From JAJPHT01 sp035526585 (lineage in GTDB: Archaea; Thermoplasmatota; SW-10-69-26; JACQPN01; JAJPHT01), in NCBI GenBank assembly GCA_035526585.1, contig DATLCC010000027.1, positions 3,800-67,799 on the forward strand: a stretch of DNA of 64,000 nucleotides. Direction: 5' to 3'. Both the position numbers and the translations under genes were made by a program. Positions 7,966 to 15,227 of the stretch are shown here, piece by piece; position 1 is the stretch's first letter, and every line of letters starts with the position of its first letter. The notes under the pieces are model-generated. The model saw only the letters and a program-made list of their open reading frames with translations. It was not told where the DNA came from and did not search any database.

Positions 7966-8020
7966 CGAGCGTGCGAGCGCCGACCCATGGTTTGAAACTG
8001 CGCGAACGGGCAGCGCCCGC

Positions 8021-8968
8021 ATGCGGCCGATCGTCGCTCTCGCCGCCCTCCTCCTGACCGGATGCATGGGGACCCCCGGATCCTCGGACGCGCCCACGCC
8101 CACGGTCGCGACCGCGACCGCTCCCCAGGCCTCCCCCTCCGGAACCCTTGCGTTCGCCTCGTATGCGATCGCGAGCGACGCGCGCTGGCCGGAGACGACC
8201 ACGCTCGACGACCTCGACCGCTTGTACTCGCTGGAGCTGCGCGTCGAGATCCCATGGCCCGAAGCGTCCGACCCGACCACGGCCACGATGGCGCTCACCG
8301 ACGCGGGCCACCCGCTCGCCACGCACGTCGAGCGCGGCTCCGCGAGCGTCGGGCCGGGACCGGACGCCGCGCGCGACCACCTCACCTTCTGGATCCAAGC
8401 TGGCCTACACGCGTTCGACGGCTCCGACCTAGTCGGCGACAAGATCGTCGACTTCGCAGGACGGAGCCTCGCCGTCCCCACGCTCGCGCACAATGCCACG
8501 CTCGTCGCGCACCTCGTCTGGGCCGACGACAACGGAACGCACGAGCGCAACGAGACGCTCCGGCTGCCCACGAGACCGCAAGGTCTCGCGCCCGACACGC
8601 GGGATCTCCTCGTCCTCACGGGACTTGGTGGATGGGTGGAAAGCGTCCCGTCGGACGATCGACATCAGCCGGCGAGCTGCAGGTACAGCACGAGCGGCAG
8701 CGCGAGCGCGGCGACATCCAGGCCCTTCTTCGTGAGCGAGTACTCCACGCGCACCGGCATCTCGTCGAACATGCGCCGCTCCACGAGCCCCTGCTCCTCC
8801 AGGTCGCGCAGGCGCTGCGTGAGCGTGCGCCCGCTGATGCCGGAAAGCGAGGTCTTGAGCTCGCTGAAGCGCAACGTCCCGTGCTGCCCAAGGACGATCA
8901 GGATCTCGACCGTCCATTTGTTGAAGAAGACCTGCAGGTTCGCGACCACGCGATCCATCTCGCGCTGA
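8021..8968 (+). CDS. Lipoprotein with N-terminal lipobox; 3' end uncertain
   Basis: The N-terminus MRPIVALAALLLTGCMGTPG is a lipoprotein signal (lipobox Leu-Thr-Gly-Cys), followed by a Thr/Ala/Pro linker and a beta-rich domain (LYSLELRVEIPWPEA, then DHLTFWIQAGLHAFDG, then NATLVAHLVWADDNGTHERN) typical of a small extracytoplasmic sandwich. Protein-like composition stops near LVLTGLGGWVESV (about 8645). The frame has no stop until 8968, and those last ~300 bases lie antisense to the HxlR gene and read as Ser/Arg-rich shadow sequence. Either the 3' end truly overlaps the regulator, or a stop was lost by frameshift near 8640. No family recognised. Confidence 0.6.
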   Translation: MRPIVALAALLLTGCMGTPGSSDAPTPTVATATAPQASPSGTLAFASYAIASDARWPETTTLDDLDRLYSLELRVEIPWPEASDPTTATMALTDAGHPLATHVERGSASVGPGPDAARDHLTFWIQAGLHAFDGSDLVGDKIVDFAGRSLAVPTLAHNATLVAHLVWADDNGTHERNETLRLPTRPQGLAPDTRDLLVLTGLGGWVESVPSDDRHQPASCRYSTSGSASAATSRPFFVSEYSTRTGISSNMRRSTSPCSSRSRRRCVSVRPLMPESEVLSSLKRNVPCCPRTIRISTVHLLKKTCRFATTRSISR

Positions 8969-9102
8969 AGGCCCGCCGACGCCGCGAGCCGTTCACGCCA
9001 GGGCTCCATCAGGCGCTCGCGGCTCTGGGCAGCCATGGAGCGCAGGAGCGCCGCGACGAGCGCCGCCTCCGAACCTGCTCGCGGTGTCTTCGGAGATACC
9101 AA
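8665..9102 (-). CDS. HxlR-family winged-helix transcriptional regulator
   Basis: A protein of about 145 residues. The winged-helix core runs from FFNKWTVEILIVLGQHGTLR through FSELKTSLSGISGRTLTQRL and DLEEQGLVERRMFDEMPVRV to YSLTKKGLDVAALALPL, the HxlR pattern (KW....L..L..G..RF.EL...L.GIS.+.L...L+.LE..GLV.R). The annotated start is a TTG at 9102 preceded by GGGAGGTG; it falls inside an inverted repeat. An internal ATG at 9036 would give 123 residues and keep the whole domain. It is divergent from the acyl-CoA dehydrogenase gene, which it probably regulates. The helical segment upstream of the core (ERLMEPWRERLAASAG) replaces the usual Cys-containing N-terminus. Confidence 0.8.
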   Translation of the reverse strand: MVSPKTPRAGSEAALVAALLRSMAAQSRERLMEPWRERLAASAGLQREMDRVVANLQVFFNKWTVEILIVLGQHGTLRFSELKTSLSGISGRTLTQRLRDLEEQGLVERRMFDEMPVRVEYSLTKKGLDVAALALPLVLYLQLAG

Positions 9103-9148
9103 GGGGATCCGCCTACACCTCCCACGTTAAGACGTGTACTTGGTATCT
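9094..9148. promoter_or_regulatory. Perfect 10-bp inverted repeat between regulator and acyl-CoA dehydrogenase
   Basis: AGATACCAAG at 9094-9103 and CTTGGTATCT at 9139-9148 are exact reverse complements, centre-to-centre about 45 nt (roughly four helical turns). The left arm covers the TTG start of the HxlR gene, and the right arm lies 28 nt before the acyl-CoA dehydrogenase ATG. This arrangement suggests operator half-sites controlling both divergent genes, possibly with looping or two dimers. Confidence 0.55.
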
Positions 9149-9176
9149 TTGTTGAACCAGGTTCAGGAGCAACACC

Positions 9177-10367
9177 ATGGTCGATTTCCATCTCACGCCC
9201 GACGAGCAGCGCATCATCCGCGACCTCGACGCCTTCCTCGAAAGCGAGGTCCTCCCCGTCATGGAGGCCAACAAGCACCGCTACGACACCGACGCCGGCT
9301 GGCTCAACCCCGACGGCTCCGTCCAACCCGACGTCCTCGAAGTCTCCCGCGACATCCGCCGCCGCAGCGCCAAAGCCGGATTCTACGCCCTCCACCTCCC
9401 CAAAGAGGTCGGCGGCCTCGGCATGAGCTACTGCGGCTACCTCCAAGCCAACAAGACCGTCTTTCGCCACGGCCTCGGACTCACCCTCGCCGTCCTCGCC
9501 GCCATCGAAGGCCCCAACAAGATGCTCCTCAACCTCGACGAAGAACACCAGAAACGCTGGCTCCACCCCCTCATCCGCGGCGAAAAGACCACCTGCTTCG
9601 CCCTCACCGAACCCACCGCAGGAAGCGACGTCCGCAACATCCAGACCACCGCCACCAAGGACGGCAACGACTGGATCATCAACGGCTCCAAGATCTTCAT
9701 CACGAACGGCCCCTACGCCGACTTCGCACAAGTCTTCGCAAAAACAAGCAACGAAGGCGGCATGGGCGACATCACCGCCTTCATCGTCGAACGCGACACA
9801 CCAGGATTCCAGACCGGCCCCATGCTCGAGACCGTCGCCAACAACGGCCTCCCCTGCGAACTCCACTTCAACAACGTCCGCATCCCCGAAGAAAACATCA
9901 TCGGCGGCATCGGAGAAGGCTTCTACCACGCCCTCCAGAACATCAACGACACCCGCATCCAGAACGGCGGCATGGCCATCGGACTCGCCCAACACTGCCT
10001 CGACAAGACCCTCGGCTACCTCACCACCCGCACTGCCTTCGGAAAACCCATCGGAAAATACCAAGGGGTCAGCTTCCAAATGGCCGACTCCCTCACCGAA
10101 CTACGCGCCGCTGAAATGATCAGCATGTACGCCGCCTGGAAGATCGACCAGGGCGAAGACGCCATCCAAGAAACAAGCATGACCAAACTCTACAGCACCG
10201 AAATGCTCTGGAACGTGGCCGACCGCTGCATCCAAGCGCACGGCGCCATCGGCACCCTCCGCCGCACCGGCATCGAACGCATCCTCCGCTGGGCACGCGT
10301 CATGCGCATCTGGGAAGGCACGAGCGAGATCCAACGCATGACCATCGCGAAGACGATGGGGCTGTGA
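9177..10367 (+). CDS. Acyl-CoA dehydrogenase
   Basis: A 396-residue flavoenzyme that oxidises acyl-CoA to enoyl-CoA using FAD and an electron-transfer partner. Motifs: ALTEPTAGSD (142-151, FAD-contacting family signature), the strand GSKIFITNGPYADFA, the segment RTAFGKPIGKYQGVSFQMAD (284-303), QAHGAIGT, and the C-terminal WEGTSEIQRM, where Glu380 aligns with the catalytic base of medium/short-chain enzymes. Length is normal. ATG 9177 follows a plausible AGGAG. The gene stands alone; no ETF, thiolase or acyl-CoA synthetase adjoins it. Its codons prefer GAA, AAA, CCA and GGA far more than its neighbours do, suggesting transfer from another genome. Substrate chain length or branched/aryl acyl type cannot be decided. 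Confidence 0.92.
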   Translation: MVDFHLTPDEQRIIRDLDAFLESEVLPVMEANKHRYDTDAGWLNPDGSVQPDVLEVSRDIRRRSAKAGFYALHLPKEVGGLGMSYCGYLQANKTVFRHGLGLTLAVLAAIEGPNKMLLNLDEEHQKRWLHPLIRGEKTTCFALTEPTAGSDVRNIQTTATKDGNDWIINGSKIFITNGPYADFAQVFAKTSNEGGMGDITAFIVERDTPGFQTGPMLETVANNGLPCELHFNNVRIPEENIIGGIGEGFYHALQNINDTRIQNGGMAIGLAQHCLDKTLGYLTTRTAFGKPIGKYQGVSFQMADSLTELRAAEMISMYAAWKIDQGEDAIQETSMTKLYSTEMLWNVADRCIQAHGAIGTLRRTGIERILRWARVMRIWEGTSEIQRMTIAKTMGL

Positions 10368-10388
10368 AGCGGGAGGTCTCCACGCCGC

Positions 10389-10449
10389 ACGTGACCATCA
10401 CGTACCGCTTACGTGAGCATCCGGTGGCCATCGGGTATCGTGCACGTGA
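10389..10449. promoter_or_regulatory. Cluster of ACGTGA/TCACGT half-sites
   Basis: In the 170-nt gap after the acyl-CoA dehydrogenase, ACGTGA (10389-10394) is followed by TCACGTA (10398-10404), TACGTGA (10410-10416) and ACGTGA (10444-10449). The middle two form a perfect 7-bp inverted repeat around CCGCT, and the first two a 6-bp inverted repeat around CCA. This looks like an operator array for a dimeric regulator, possibly the winged-helix protein encoded just downstream. No T-rich terminator is seen. Confidence 0.4.
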
Positions 10450-10537
10450 TCGCCACGCGCGACGCACATGGCTCCTGCGCCTGAACCCCCGAGATGGGGT
10501 GATGGCGCGAGATCCTTGATATCCATCCTGCGTCTTT

Positions 10538-10873
10538 GTGCCCGCGTGCTTCCGATCCCCCCTTTTGCGTCGCGCGTTCCGGCGCAGCCGTTCGCGGGTG
10601 GGTGCGCTCATCGAGCTGCTTCATCGTGGTGAGCTGAGTGAACGATCGTTCGATCGCGCTTGGCGCTTTGCCGCAGAATGTCCGGTGCCTTGGTCGGCAA
10701 CGATCGTTCGTATCGTCGCGTCGATCCGCTCGCGCGTTGGTCTCGTGACGTCGCGCATCGTGCGCGGGATGGAGACGTATTCGCTGACGCCCTGGGGTCT
10801 CGTGGTCGCTCGCATGCTCGAGGCGGAGTTGCAGGCGCCTCGGCCTTTGCAGCTCGCGCTGCGTGTGCCGTAG
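10538..10873 (+). CDS. Small winged-helix-like protein
   Basis: Up to 111 residues. A helix (ALIELLHRGELSERSFDRAW) is followed by a probable recognition helix (SATIVRIVASIRSRVGLVTS) and a wing-like hairpin (RIVRGMETYSLTPWGLVVAR) ending in a C-terminal helix, the overall order of a winged-helix DNA-binding domain with the common YxLTxxG motif. The annotated start is GTG 10538; GTG 10598 would give 91 residues and remove a basic N-terminus of doubtful reality. It ends one base before the stop of the convergent ABC permease. T-ending codons are more common here than in neighbours. Two copies of AACGATCGTTCG lie inside it, in different frames. Classification is moderate. Confidence 0.5.
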   Translation: MPACFRSPLLRRAFRRSRSRVGALIELLHRGELSERSFDRAWRFAAECPVPWSATIVRIVASIRSRVGLVTSRIVRGMETYSLTPWGLVVARMLEAELQAPRPLQLALRVP

Positions 10874-10874
10874 G

Positions 10875-13775
10875 TCATTCGACGTATCGCACGGCGATCG
10901 CGGGCGGGAGGGCGGCGGCGCGTTTCGCGGGTCCGCGTGACGCGTAGGCAGCGAGCGCGAGGACCGCGATGGCGAATGCTGCGAGCATGAGCCATGGTGG
11001 CCGGAAGGGGACGTCCTGGTCGTTGAGGGCGCGGTACCAGATGGTGTGGGCGACGAGGACGCCGACGAGGGTGCCGATGAGGAGTCCGCCGGCGCTCGTG
11101 AGGGTGCTTTCGAGGATGAAGGCGCGGCGGACGTCGCGTTCTTCGTAGCCGAGCGCGCGCAGCGTGCCGATGTCGCGCATGCGTTCGTGGACGGCGCGGC
11201 TGGCGAGGAATCCGGTGGCGGCGAGGCCGACGAAGAGGCCGAGGGCGAGGAAGCCTTCGAAGACGAGGACGAGGGCGCGGATGCTGGCGAGGGCGGTGGC
11301 GACCTCTTCGGGGATGCTGGTGAAGGTGACGCCGTCCTCGTCGTAGAGCGCGGCGAGGCGATGGGCGACGTCGTTGGGGTCGGCGCCGTCGCGGACGCGG
11401 ACGAAGGCGGTAGCGCTCGTGGGGAATCCCATGGCGCGGACGTGGTCGGCGGCGAGCCAGGTCTGGAAGGCGAATTGGCTGCGGACGCCGCCTGCGACGA
11501 CGTACTGTCGTGGGCCTCCGATCGCGGTCTCGAGCGTGATGTGGTCGCCTGGGTGGAGGTCGGTGTTCTCGAGGACGAAGTCGGGGAAGAGGATGGCGTT
11601 GCCGGCGGCGACGGCGTGCCATGCGTCGCGGTCGCTGGCGTAGTCGGGGGCCCGGTCGCTCAATTCGTACTCGTTCGCGTCGGCGAAGGCGGGTGTGGCG
11701 CCAAGGTATTGGCGGGCGCCGAACTCGAAGGGGATCTCGTGGCCGTCGCGGGTGACGTTGGCTTGCCGGAATTCGGTGTGGCGGGGTAGGAAGTCCGTGC
11801 GCTCGATGTCGCGGGCGATGTCGGGCGGGAGCGGGTGCGGGAAGGCGTCGAGGCTCGTCGCGGATTGGCCGATGATCGCGTAGCCCGCTTCTTCGCTGGG
11901 GATGGTCCCGCCGAAGACGACGAAGAGCGTCCCCATGACGGTGACGACGACGACGACGAGCGCGATCATCGCCATCGTGAGTCCGACGGGGCGTCGGCGC
12001 GCGACGAGGTATTTCGCGGCGAGGAAGGGCGCGCGGCCGTTGCGGCGCGCGAGGAGCAGGTAGGGGCGCGCGCTTGCGACGGCGAGTGCGGCGAAGCCGA
12101 GCGCCATGACGGCGCCGCGGGCGAGCGTGAGGATCGGGTCGAGCTCGCCGCGCTCTTCGGGGAAGCTGTCGAACGTGTAGAGCGACCAGACCATGTGCGC
12201 GAGGGCGGCGACGGCGGGCGCGGCGGCGAGCCAGCGCTGCTTGAAGGCGACGAGCGCGAGGGCGAGGCCGACGAGGGCGATCGGGATCCCCACCAGCCAG
12301 CCGACGCCGGCGAACGAGAGCGCGGCGCCCGCGAGCAGGAGCGCGCCGCCGAAGCCGAGCGCGAGGTTGCGCTTGCCTTTCGGGTCGTCGGGGATGCCAC
12401 GGATGGCGCGCGCCGGGTCCAGGCGCGCGAAGCGCAGGCTCGCGAAGCCGATGGTCGCGAGCGGGATCAGCGTGCCCAGCGCGAACGCGAGCGCGATCGT
12501 GCCTGGCGAGACGTGGACGGCGAACTGCGGCGCGTCGTCGGGGGCGAACTGGCGGATCCCGACGAAGATCGCGACGAGGAGCGCGAGGCCGAGGGCGAGA
12601 CCGACGATCGCGCTCGCGGCGGCGTACAGGCCGCCTTCGATCGTCATGCTGAGCGCGACCTCGCCGCGCGTGAGGCCGAGCGCGCGCGCGATGCCGAGCT
12701 CCGCGCGACGCTCTTCGACGAGCGCGCTGAAGAGCGTGAAGGCGAGGAGGGCGGCTGCGAGGAGCGTGAATCCGCCCATGACGAGGAGGAATCCTGTGAG
12801 CCCGGCGCCGGTCTCCTTCGCGTCGTCGATGCGATCGGCCTTCTCGGCCGTGATGTCGAACTGCGTCGCGTTCTCGCTTGGAAGCGCGGCCTGCATCGCG
12901 GCGACGGCGCGTCGCGGGTCGCCCTCGCTGTGGTAGTAGGCGATGGTGGCGTGGCCGTGCTGTCCCATCGCGCGTTGGAGGTCGGCCAGCGGAACGAGCG
13001 CGCTCGGGCGGCCCGTGATCGCGGCGCGCCCTTCGTCCGCTGCGATCCCCACGACCTGCGCGTCGAGCGTGACCGTCGCGCTCGCAAGCGACGCGGGCAG
13101 GTAGGCGACGGCGGCGCCGCCCGCGTAGACGACCGGGACGTCGCTTGTCACGCGGAACGTCCACGTGCCCGTCTCGAGCGGGGGCTCGACGACGAGGCGC
13201 AGCGGCGACGAGGTGGAGGCGTTGGCGAACGCGATGCCGCTTGGCGCCGTGGCGGTGATCGTGACGTTGGGGCCAGGGGTCTCCCAGCCGATCTCGGCGC
13301 CGATGCCGATCGCGTTGTCGCGGACCTCCAAGGTGTGGCCCACCGACGTGGGCACGTTGCTTGCGCCGACGAGGCGCGCGACATCCGTGTCGACGCTGGA
13401 CGCGCCCGGGTCCGGCGCGCGCAGCGTCACGCGGTCCCCGATGCGCGCGTCGAGGCGCGTGGCGAGCTTCTCCGAGAGGACCACCTGGCCGGGCCCGGGC
13501 TCGGGCGCGCCCGAGAGCGGCCCGAGCGTGGTCGCCTCTTGCGCCGAGACGCCGCGGATCGAGGCGAAAGGCTCGGCGCGTCCTGCGCGAGGGTGGAGCG
13601 CCGAGCCGATGACGCTCATGCTCGACGCGCCCTGCACGTACGCGACGCCGGCCGCCTGCGGGAGGCGATCGGCGATCGTCGCGTCGAAGGGCTGCTGCGA
13701 GCGGAGCACGATGTCGATCGGGCCGAACTGCGCGAGCGCCGTCTCCTCCAGCGAGACGGCGATGCTCTGCCCCAT
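10875..13775 (-). CDS. ABC transporter permease, MacB/FtsX type
   Basis: A protein of about 966 residues with two FtsX-like permease halves, as in large MacB/LolC/DUF214 proteins. There is a large extracytoplasmic domain after the first helix, then membrane blocks around GFLLVMGGFTLLAAALLAFT (near residue 310), AASAIVGLALGLALLVAIFV, then a second block (MAMIALVVVVVTVMGTLFVV) and a second ectodomain, ending with GFLALGLFVGLAATGFLASR, VHERMRDIGTLRALGYEERD and VAHTIWYRALNDQDVPFRPP. The LGIARALGLTRGEVALS and IGTLRALGYEERDVRRA repeats are the family coupling helices. The first canonical start is ATG 13775, but protein-like sequence continues upstream to about 13898. The ATPase gene precedes it, and together they form an exporter of unknown substrate. 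Confidence 0.9.
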   Translation of the reverse strand: MGQSIAVSLEETALAQFGPIDIVLRSQQPFDATIADRLPQAAGVAYVQGASSMSVIGSALHPRAGRAEPFASIRGVSAQEATTLGPLSGAPEPGPGQVVLSEKLATRLDARIGDRVTLRAPDPGASSVDTDVARLVGASNVPTSVGHTLEVRDNAIGIGAEIGWETPGPNVTITATAPSGIAFANASTSSPLRLVVEPPLETGTWTFRVTSDVPVVYAGGAAVAYLPASLASATVTLDAQVVGIAADEGRAAITGRPSALVPLADLQRAMGQHGHATIAYYHSEGDPRRAVAAMQAALPSENATQFDITAEKADRIDDAKETGAGLTGFLLVMGGFTLLAAALLAFTLFSALVEERRAELGIARALGLTRGEVALSMTIEGGLYAAASAIVGLALGLALLVAIFVGIRQFAPDDAPQFAVHVSPGTIALAFALGTLIPLATIGFASLRFARLDPARAIRGIPDDPKGKRNLALGFGGALLLAGAALSFAGVGWLVGIPIALVGLALALVAFKQRWLAAAPAVAALAHMVWSLYTFDSFPEERGELDPILTLARGAVMALGFAALAVASARPYLLLARRNGRAPFLAAKYLVARRRPVGLTMAMIALVVVVVTVMGTLFVVFGGTIPSEEAGYAIIGQSATSLDAFPHPLPPDIARDIERTDFLPRHTEFRQANVTRDGHEIPFEFGARQYLGATPAFADANEYELSDRAPDYASDRDAWHAVAAGNAILFPDFVLENTDLHPGDHITLETAIGGPRQYVVAGGVRSQFAFQTWLAADHVRAMGFPTSATAFVRVRDGADPNDVAHRLAALYDEDGVTFTSIPEEVATALASIRALVLVFEGFLALGLFVGLAATGFLASRAVHERMRDIGTLRALGYEERDVRRAFILESTLTSAGGLLIGTLVGVLVAHTIWYRALNDQDVPFRPPWLMLAAFAIAVLALAAYASRGPAKRAAALPPAIAVRYVE

Positions 13776-13902
13776 GCCAAGGCCCGTGGCGAGGACGGTG
13801 GTCGCGACGAGGAGGCCGAGGATGGCGCGGATCGTCTGGCCCTTGTGGCGCAGCGCATACCTGCGCGCGAGGCGAGCCAGGAGGGGCGCGCGGCGCAGCG
13901 TC

Positions 13903-14580
13903 CTAGACCACCCGTCCGTTCGACATGCGGATCGTCCGCTGGCAGATGGCCGCGACGTTCGGGTCGTGCGTGACGACGATGAACGTCTGTCCGTCCTCCC
14001 GGTTCGCGCGGCCCAGGATCTCGAGGACGTCGCGCGCCTTGTCCTGGTCGAGGTTGCCCGTGGGCTCGTCGGCGAAGACGATCGCGGGACGAGGGGCGAG
14101 CGCGCGCGCGATCGCGACGCGCTGCTGCTCGCCTCCCGAGAGGTCCTGCGGAAGGCGCGCCTCCTTGCCGGCGAGCCCGAGCGAGGCGAGGGTCGCGCGC
14201 GCAGCCGTCCGCGCGTCCCTCTCTGCGTCGCCGCGCGTGAGCAGAGGCAGCATCACGTTCTCTTCGGCCGTGAGGACGGGGATCAGGTTGTACGCCTGGA
14301 AGACGAAGCCCGCGGAGCGCGCGCGGTGGCGCGTGAGCGCGGGCTCCTTGGCGTCCGCGAGCGATGCGCCCGCGAGCACGACGTCCCCTTCCGTCGGCTT
14401 GTCGAGCCAGGAAAGGCAGTTGAGGAGCGTCGTCTTCCCGCACCCTGAGGGACCCATGATCGCGACCATCTCGCCGCGGCGGACCTCGAGGTCGACGCCC
14501 TTCAGCGCCGCCTGGGCGAGCTCCCCTTGCCCGTAGACGCGGGTGACGCTCCGGGCGGCGATCACGACATCGTCGGACAA
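13903..14580 (-). CDS. ABC transporter ATP-binding protein (MacB/LolD type)
   Basis: A 225-residue nucleotide-binding protein energising the adjacent permease. Walker A GPSGCGKT (43-50), Q-loop Gln95 in FVFQAYNLIPVLTAEENV (the MacB/LolD hallmark), signature LSGGEQQR (147-154), Walker B IVFADEPTGNLD (167-178) and switch His in VVTHDP. The TTG at 14580 was chosen because it gives the normal family length and starts just before the first strand. A longer reading from ATG 14727 adds an unusual hydrophobic leader and would place the coding region over a perfect palindrome and next to the divergent promoter. It ends at the point where the permease reading frame begins. Confidence 0.9.
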   Translation of the reverse strand: MSDDVVIAARSVTRVYGQGELAQAALKGVDLEVRRGEMVAIMGPSGCGKTTLLNCLSWLDKPTEGDVVLAGASLADAKEPALTRHRARSAGFVFQAYNLIPVLTAEENVMLPLLTRGDAERDARTAARATLASLGLAGKEARLPQDLSGGEQQRVAIARALAPRPAIVFADEPTGNLDQDKARDVLEILGRANREDGQTFIVVTHDPNVAAICQRTIRMSNGRVV

Positions 14581-14651
14581 CGCGCGCTCGACCGGGGCGC
14601 TCCCTGAAAAGGCTGGTGCCAGGGCGAGGACGAGGTGGAGGACGAGGACGT

Positions 14652-14667
14652 GTAACCATTCGGTTAC
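14652..14667. promoter_or_regulatory. Palindrome upstream of the ABC exporter genes
   Basis: GTAACC-ATTC-GGTTAC is a perfect 6-bp inverted repeat with a 4-nt spacer, 72 nt before the favoured ATPase start and 93 nt before the divergent zinc-finger gene. The size and symmetry fit an operator for a dimeric regulator such as a MarR/PadR-type protein. It also argues against the longer ATPase start at 14727. Confidence 0.45.
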
Positions 14668-14728
14668 GGCCCTTGCGTTCGCGCTGCCCTCTCGCGGGCC
14701 CTCGTAGCGCCGTTTCGAGAACACCAAG

Positions 14729-14738
14729 CCTATATCGG
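14729..14738 (+). promoter_or_regulatory. TATA box of the zinc-finger gene
   Basis: CCTATATCGG is the clearest TATA box in the window. Its centre lies about 27 nt before ATG 14760, so a leaderless or near-leaderless transcript is expected, although AAGGGGG lies 3-9 nt before the ATG and could serve as a ribosome binding site. Confidence 0.5.
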
Positions 14739-14759
14739 ACCCGCCCGTCGAAGGGGGCG

Positions 14760-15179
14760 ATGACCGACACGGCCCGACCCATCTGCGTCCACTGCGGCGC
14801 CGCCCTCTTCGCCCGCACCCACGGCGACATGACGTGCGTCACGCACGGCCACTTCTTCTCCCACGAGCTCCTCGACAGCGCCTTCGGCATCGGAAGCGCA
14901 GAATACTCCCGCCAGCAGGCCGAGCACGGCCCGCAAGCGCCGATCAAATGCCCTCTCGACCGCTACGCCATGAGCCACGTCCACAGCCCCAGCGGCCGCG
15001 TCACAGGCCAAGCCTGCGGACGCTGCGGGAGCCTCTGGATCGACCTCGCCGTCATCGAGTCGGTCGGCCAGACGACGCCCGTGAGCGCGGAGTCGCCCGC
15101 GGAGAAGCGCAGCCTCCTGGCCTTCGCCTGCGCGCGCGGCATCCTCACCCCCGCGAACAAAGCGCCCCGCGCGCGCTGA
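14760..15179 (+). CDS. TFIIB-type zinc-finger protein
   Basis: A 139-residue protein. The N-terminal part has Cys9-x2-Cys12 and Cys26-x2-His29. The second part, CPLDRYAMSHVHSPSGRVTG followed by QACGRCGSLWIDLAVIE, matches the zf-TFIIB pattern (CPxC...M..........C..CxGxWxD..E) with Cys64, Cys86 and Cys89. The usual second Cys is replaced by Asp67, so this site is degenerate. The C-terminal tail is probably disordered. No membrane segment. These small zinc-ribbon proteins are not general transcription factors; function is unknown. ATG 14760 fits the TATA box. It converges on gap, with a weak GGCC-CGAA-GGCC hairpin and TTTT (15202-15221) between them. Confidence 0.75.
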   Translation: MTDTARPICVHCGAALFARTHGDMTCVTHGHFFSHELLDSAFGIGSAEYSRQQAEHGPQAPIKCPLDRYAMSHVHSPSGRVTGQACGRCGSLWIDLAVIESVGQTTPVSAESPAEKRSLLAFACARGILTPANKAPRAR

Positions 15180-15227
15180 GGCAGTGGCGGGGAAGAGAAG
15201 AGGCCCGAAGGCCCAGCTTTTGCGCCT

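Noticed and set aside
9009..10079. Minus-strand frame of 356 codons opposite acyl-CoA dehydrogenase
   Set aside because: Gly/Val/Asp-rich shadow of a strongly supported gene; no motifs.
14581..14727. Longer N-terminus for the ABC ATPase from ATG 14727
   Set aside because: It adds 49 residues not seen in the family, covers a perfect palindrome and leaves only 32 nt to the divergent gene; the TTG at 14580 gives normal family length.
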